Origin: Phytopseudomonas argentinensis | GTDB taxonomy: Bacteria; Pseudomonadota; Gammaproteobacteria; Pseudomonadales; Pseudomonadaceae | Assembly (NCBI RefSeq): GCF_900113905.1 | Contig: NZ_FORC01000004.1 | Span: forward strand, 186,001-250,000 | Length of the DNA: 64,000 nt | Direction of reading: 5' to 3' | Shown here: piece by piece, positions 60,186-64,000 of the stretch | How the letters are laid out: every line of letters starts with the position of its first letter | How positions within the stretch are numbered: the stretch's first letter is position 1 | Position numbers and translations under genes: made by a program | The notes under the pieces: model-generated | Database searches by the model: none | The model's input: only the letters and a program-made list of their open reading frames with translations | What the model was told of the DNA's origin: nothing

Positions 60186-60404
60186 TTAGCGGGCGCGATA
60201 GGTGATGCGACCCTTGCTCAGGTCATAGGGGGTCAGCTCAACGCGAACCTTGTCACCCGTCAGAATGCGGATGTAATTCTTGCGCATCTTTCCGGAGATG
60301 TGCGCAGTAACGACGTGCCCGTTTTCCAACTCCACGCGAAACATGGTGTTGGGCAGGGTGTCGACGACAGTGCCTTCCATTTCGAAGCTGTCTTCTTTCG
60401 ACAT
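60186..60404 (-). CDS. infA: Translation initiation factor IF-1
   Basis: 72 residues from ATG 60404 ([10 protein letters not shown]), the standard length. OB-fold protein ([34 protein letters not shown]) that binds the A site of the 30S subunit at initiation. The frame continues upstream to 60467, but that extension is not supported. It is downstream of bpt by 142 bases, in the same direction. Confidence 0.98.
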
Positions 60405-60546
60405 GCAGTAAAGCCCTCGGTATCCAGAGAATGGCCCGGCGCAACTGGCCCCAGGCAAAAGCGGCAAGTATTGTGCCTGAAAACCAGCCTTGACGCCAAG
60501 GGGCTGTCTCTGATTCAGCAGCGAAAGCTCGTCAGGAACCTCGGCT

Positions 60547-61254
60547 TCAGGTCAGGGCGACCCAGCGCTGATTGACGAAGAGCTCGATGGGGCGGTACTG
60601 GGTCTTGTAGTTCATCTTTCTGCAGTTCTTGATCCAGTAGCCGAGATACACCGCGTGCAGGTCCCTGCGCAACGCTTCGGCGACCTGCCAGAGAATGGCG
60701 TAACGGCCCAGGCTGCGGCGCTCTTCATCTGGGTCATAGAAGGTATAGACCGCCGACAGGCCATTGGGCAGCACGTCGGTCACGGCAATGGCCAGCAGCC
60801 GGCCCTGCTCGCGGAATTCGAAGAAGCACGAGAAGGGCAGATCGCGAACCAGAAAGGTGGAGAACTGCTCACGGCTGGGCGGGTACATATCGCCATCGGC
60901 GTGGCGTTGCTCGATATAGCGAGCGTAGAGTTGATAATATTCTTCGCTGAATGAAGGCCTTACCGCACGAACCTCAAGTGATTCGTTACGCTTGAGTATG
61001 CGCCGCTGCTGGCGGTTGGGCATAAAGCGTGCAGCCGGGATCCGCGCCGGTACGCAGGCGGTACAGCGTTGGCAATGCGGTCGGTAGAGGTGATCGCCGC
61101 TACGCCGGAAGCCGAGCTCCGAAAGCTCGGCATACATTTCAACATCCATGGGCTGGCTGGGATCGAGAAACAGCGTGGTCGCCTGTTCTTCGAGCAGGTA
61201 GCTGCAAGGGTGAGGCTGGGTGGCGTAGAACTTCAGGCGAGCCAGCTCAGTCAT
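60547..61254 (-). CDS. bpt: Aspartate/glutamate leucyltransferase
   Basis: 235 residues. Transfers leucine from Leu-tRNA to N-terminal Asp or Glu, making an N-degron for ClpS (the bacterial Ate/Bpt branch). Cysteine-rich N-terminal motif [12 protein letters not shown] and the conserved [14 protein letters not shown] and [18 protein letters not shown] blocks are present; the NCRKMNYK region is the tRNA/acyl-binding core. It lies 69 bases after aat. Confidence 0.95.
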
Positions 61255-61323
61255 GATCGACTCCCGGGGGTGGCCTTGAATCAGTGTATGTCAGCGAAGG
61301 GTTGCGGGCCACAAGGGCGCTGG

Positions 61324-62016
61324 TCACCCGTCGCCGGGGCCTTGCCAGTCGGCCAGGCTGGGCTGGTCCAGAAACCGTTGCAAGTAGTCGGCGAACTGCT
61401 TGCGGCTGATCGCCCGGGCGCCGAGGCTGTGCAGGTGCTGGGTCGGCATCTGGCAGTCGATCAGTTCGAATTGCCAGGCCTGGAGCTGTTCGACCAGGCT
61501 GACGAAGCCGACTTTGGAAGCATTGTCGGCACGGCTGAACATCGACTCGCCAAAGAACAGCCTGCCCATCGCCAGCCCATAAAGCCCGCCGACCAACTGC
61601 CCGTTCTGCCAGACCTCCACGCTGTGCGCCACGCCGCGCCCGTGCAGCTCGATATAGGCCTGCTGCATGGGCGTGGTGATCCAGGTGCCGTCCGCGTAGT
61701 CGCGCGGGGCGGCGCAGGCGCGAATCACCTCGGCGAACGCCTGGTCGAGGGTCACCTGAAAGCGGCCCTGACGCATGACCTTGCGCAGGCTGCGCGAGAC
61801 GTGCAGCTCGCTGGGAAACAGCACGGTACGTGGGTCGGGTGACCACCACAGCAGCGGCTGGCCATCCTGATACCAGGGAAAACAGCCGTGGCGGTAGGCG
61901 GCAATCAGCCGCTCGGCGCGCAGGTCGCCGCCCGCGGCCAGCAGGCCATTGGGCTCGCGCAGTGCCTTGTCGAGTGGCGGGAAGGTCAATGAGTCGCGTT
62001 GCAACCAGGTAAGCAT
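61324..62016 (-). CDS. aat: Leucyl/phenylalanyl-tRNA-protein transferase
   Basis: 230 residues from ATG 62016 (MLTWLQRDSL); a GTG at 62028 adds four residues. Adds Leu or Phe from tRNA to N-terminal Lys or Arg, the second primary input of the N-degron pathway. Family signatures: PNGLLAAGGDL, AYRHGCFPWY, MFSRADNASKVGFVSLVEQL and IDCQMPTQHLHSLGAR. It lies 47 bases after trxB. Confidence 0.96.
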   Translation of the reverse strand: MLTWLQRDSLTFPPLDKALREPNGLLAAGGDLRAERLIAAYRHGCFPWYQDGQPLLWWSPDPRTVLFPSELHVSRSLRKVMRQGRFQVTLDQAFAEVIRACAAPRDYADGTWITTPMQQAYIELHGRGVAHSVEVWQNGQLVGGLYGLAMGRLFFGESMFSRADNASKVGFVSLVEQLQAWQFELIDCQMPTQHLHSLGARAISRKQFADYLQRFLDQPSLADWQGPGDG

Positions 62017-62063
62017 CGGCGAGACCACGGCAGGGGAGGGCGAGTCTTGCGTCGCCCGAAACC

Positions 62064-63014
62064 TCAGTTGTCGTCGAGGAATTTTTCGACGTCCAGGGCC
62101 GCCATGCAGCCGGCACCGGCCGAGGTGATGGCCTGGCGGTAGACATGGTCGGCCACGTCGCCGGCGGCGAACACGCCTTCGATGCTGGTCGCCGTGACAT
62201 TGCCTTCGCTACCGCCCTTGACCAGCAGGTAGCCGTCGCGCATTTCCAGCTGCCCCTGGAACAGGTCGGTGTTTGGCTTGTGGCCAATGGCGATGAACAC
62301 GCCAGCCAGCGGCAGGTCAGTGGTGCTGCCATCCTGGGTGCTGCGCAGGCGGGCGCCGGTCACGCCGCTGGCGTCGCCCAGCACTTCGTCCAGGGTGTGG
62401 TTCCAGTGCAGACGCATATTGCCGTTGGCGACCTTGTCGAACAGCTTGTCCTGCAGGATCTTCTCCGAGCGCAGCTTGTCGCGGCGGTGCACCAGGTGCA
62501 CTTCCTTGGCGATGTTGGACAGGTACAGCGCCTCTTCCACGGCGGTGTTGCCGCCGCCAATCACGGCGACCACCTGGTTGCGGTAGAAGAAGCCATCGCA
62601 GGTGGCGCAGGCGGAAACGCCCTTGCCAGCAAACGCTTCTTCGGAAGGCAGGCCCAGGTACTGGGCCGAAGCGCCGGTGGCGATGATCAACGCGTCACAG
62701 GTGTAGGTGCCGCTGTCACCCTTGAGGGTGAACGGCCGGCTCTGCAACTCGGCGGTGTGGATGTGGTCGTAGATGATCTCGGTTTCGAAGCGCTCGGCGT
62801 GTTTCTGCATGCGCTCCATCAGGCCAGGGCCGGTCAGGCCTTCCACGTCACCCGGCCAGTTGTCGACTTCGGTGGTGGTGGTGAGCTGACCGCCCGGCTG
62901 GATACCGGTGATGATGACAGGCTTCAGATTGGCACGAGCGGCGTACACGGCGGCGCTGTAACCGGCTGGCCCCGAGCCCAGGATAATCAGGCGGGAATGC
63001 TTGACTTCGCTCAT
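62064..63014 (-). CDS. trxB: Thioredoxin-disulfide reductase
   Basis: 316 residues. Reduces thioredoxin with NADPH through FAD. FAD motif LGSGPAGYSAAVYAARA; redox-active Cys136 and Cys139 in ACATCDGFF; NADPH motif VIGGGNTAVEEALYLS; and the C-terminal FAD site GVFAAGDVADHVYRQ. Cytoplasmic dimer. It is divergent from ftsK with 215 bases between. Confidence 0.97.
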   Translation of the reverse strand: MSEVKHSRLIILGSGPAGYSAAVYAARANLKPVIITGIQPGGQLTTTTEVDNWPGDVEGLTGPGLMERMQKHAERFETEIIYDHIHTAELQSRPFTLKGDSGTYTCDALIIATGASAQYLGLPSEEAFAGKGVSACATCDGFFYRNQVVAVIGGGNTAVEEALYLSNIAKEVHLVHRRDKLRSEKILQDKLFDKVANGNMRLHWNHTLDEVLGDASGVTGARLRSTQDGSTTDLPLAGVFIAIGHKPNTDLFQGQLEMRDGYLLVKGGSEGNVTATSIEGVFAAGDVADHVYRQAITSAGAGCMAALDVEKFLDDN

Positions 63015-63229
63015 AAAAACACCTCATAAGCCTTTGTCACAAAAGAGAATGCATGCTCAAATTGAGCCGCACGGACGAATAGTGGCCGCTATGCTACACC
63101 GAAGCATGGAACAAGCGGGAGCCGGTGGGACGATCAGCTCCCCATCACAGGCGCAGCTTGCCGTACAATGGCGACATTTCGTCCTCCACCGATCATTCGG
63201 CGCGCTAGCAGCGCAGGAACAGATGCGTT
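63015..63229. other. Divergent promoter region of trxB and ftsK
   Basis: 215 bases; no accepted gene (an 80-codon rightward frame has no support). Both promoters should lie here. Confidence 0.45.
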
Positions 63230-64000
63230 TTGAAGAACTCTAGCTCTACAGCACCGGCGCCGGCCTGGCGTCAGCAATTGCCATATCGCCTCAAGGAGGG
63301 CGCGCTGATTGCCCTCGGCGCGCTGTGCCTTTACGTGTGGATGGCGCTGCTCACCTACGACCCGGCAGACCCGGGCTGGACCCATACCAGCAATGTCGAG
63401 CAGGTGCACAATGCGGCGGGGCGCGCTGGTGCCTGGTTCGCCGACGTGCTGTTCATGGCCCTGGGCTATTTCGCCTATCTGTTTCCGCTGCTGCTGGGCA
63501 TCAAGGCCCTGCAGGTGTTTCGTGCCCGACACGAGCCTTGGCACTGGAGCGGCTGGCTGTTCTCCTGGCGGCTGATCGGCCTGGTGTTCCTGGTGCTGTC
63601 CGGCGCGGCCCTGGCCTATATCCATTTCCAGAGCGGCGCCAGCATGCCCGCTTCGGCCGGCGGCGCGCTGGGCGAGAGCCTCGGGCAGCTGACCGTGGCG
63701 GCACTCAACGTGCAGGGCAGTACGCTGCTGTTCATCGCCCTGTTCCTGTTCGGCCTGACCGTATTCACCGACCTGTCCTGGTTCAAGGTCATGGACCTGA
63801 CCGGCAAGATCACCCTTGACCTGCTGGAGCTGGTACAGAGCGTGATCAATCGCTGGTGGAGTTCGCGCCAGGAGCGCAAGCAACTGGTTGCCCAGCTACG
63901 CGAAGTGGATGAGCGGGTTCACGAGGTGGCCGCGCCGGTGGTACGTGACCGCCGCGAACAGGCCAAGGTCAAGGAACGCCTGATCGAACGCGAAGAGTCG
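63230..64000 (+). CDS. ftsK: DNA translocase FtsK, N-terminal part (cut by window edge)
   Basis: 257 codons are present; the frame is open to the last base (ending EES). The best start is TTG at 63230 (reading LKNSSSTAPA), since relatives start about here; another start further upstream is possible. Visible: the four membrane helices of the FtsK anchor (residues ~22-190), e.g. LKEGALIALGALCLYVWMAL, TYDPADPGWTHTS in the first periplasmic loop, then the start of the charged linker (ERKQLVAQLREVDERV). The motor and gamma domains lie outside. FtsK moves chromosome ends at the septum. Confidence 0.93.
   Translation, partial: MKNSSSTAPAPAWRQQLPYRLKEGALIALGALCLYVWMALLTYDPADPGWTHTSNVEQVHNAAGRAGAWFADVLFMALGYFAYLFPLLLGIKALQVFRARHEPWHWSGWLFSWRLIGLVFLVLSGAALAYIHFQSGASMPASAGGALGESLGQLTVAALNVQGSTLLFIALFLFGLTVFTDLSWFKVMDLTGKITLDLLELVQSVINRWWSSRQERKQLVAQLREVDERVHEVAAPVVRDRREQAKVKERLIEREES

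Overview
The window is a stretch of a G+C-rich gammaproteobacterial chromosome, almost certainly Pseudomonas. Gene content and order point to this. The left part keeps the order cysI-DUF934, metH, cti, nfuA. The right part keeps the complete nuoA-N operon, aceA, a RoxA-like cupin, purB, hflD, mnmA, a Nudix gene, monomeric idh, cspD, clpS-clpA, infA, bpt, aat, trxB and ftsK, which I recognise from Pseudomonas genomes. NuoC and NuoD are fused, as expected in this genus. I see no prophage, transposase, CRISPR array, rRNA or tRNA gene.

Region by region: 1-430 is the end of a YhdH/AcuI-type oxidoreductase and a terminator. 433-2572 is sulfite reductase cysI with its DUF934 partner. 3078-5218 holds a ZIP metal transporter, an orphan periplasmic solute-binding protein and a DUF1883 protein. 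5225-9711 is metH followed by two small genes of unknown function on the same strand. 9899-16216 runs rightward: cis/trans fatty-acid isomerase, acyltransferase 3, nfuA, a receiver-CheC/CheX protein and a PAS-GGDEF diguanylate cyclase. 16213-21717 runs leftward: MFS transporter, DUF1272 protein and GlxA-type regulator in one overlapping operon, then a poxvirus-type topoisomerase IB, a small conserved protein, an AT-rich gap and a patatin-like lipase. 21847-24458 is a tightly packed operon of two PepSY proteins and a two-component system. 24523-29626 carries an FMN reductase, an NhaC-like antiporter, a Cache chemoreceptor and an AI-2E family exporter. 29642-29886 is a repeat island between twin terminators.

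29903-44828 is the 13-gene respiratory complex I operon on the minus strand, with many 1-4 nt overlaps between genes. 45253-54199 carries aceA (glyoxylate shunt) with a recognisable promoter and a palindromic operator candidate, then a four-gene operon ending in a secretin-N-domain protein, purB, hflD-mnmA and a Nudix gene. 54281-63014 carries monomeric isocitrate dehydrogenase, cspD, and the whole bacterial N-degron pathway (clpS, clpA, bpt, aat) with infA and trxB. The first 257 codons of ftsK run off the right edge.

Much of the window is conserved core metabolism: sulfur assimilation, methionine synthesis, NADH oxidation, the isocitrate branch point and N-end-rule proteolysis. The less-described parts are the PepSY/PepSY/two-component operon with its inverted-repeat operator, the receiver-CheC plus cyclase pair, the GlxA-DUF1272-MFS operon, the two small genes behind metH, and several unexplained intergenic sequence structures. 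I did not find a clearly new multi-gene system; these are the best leads.
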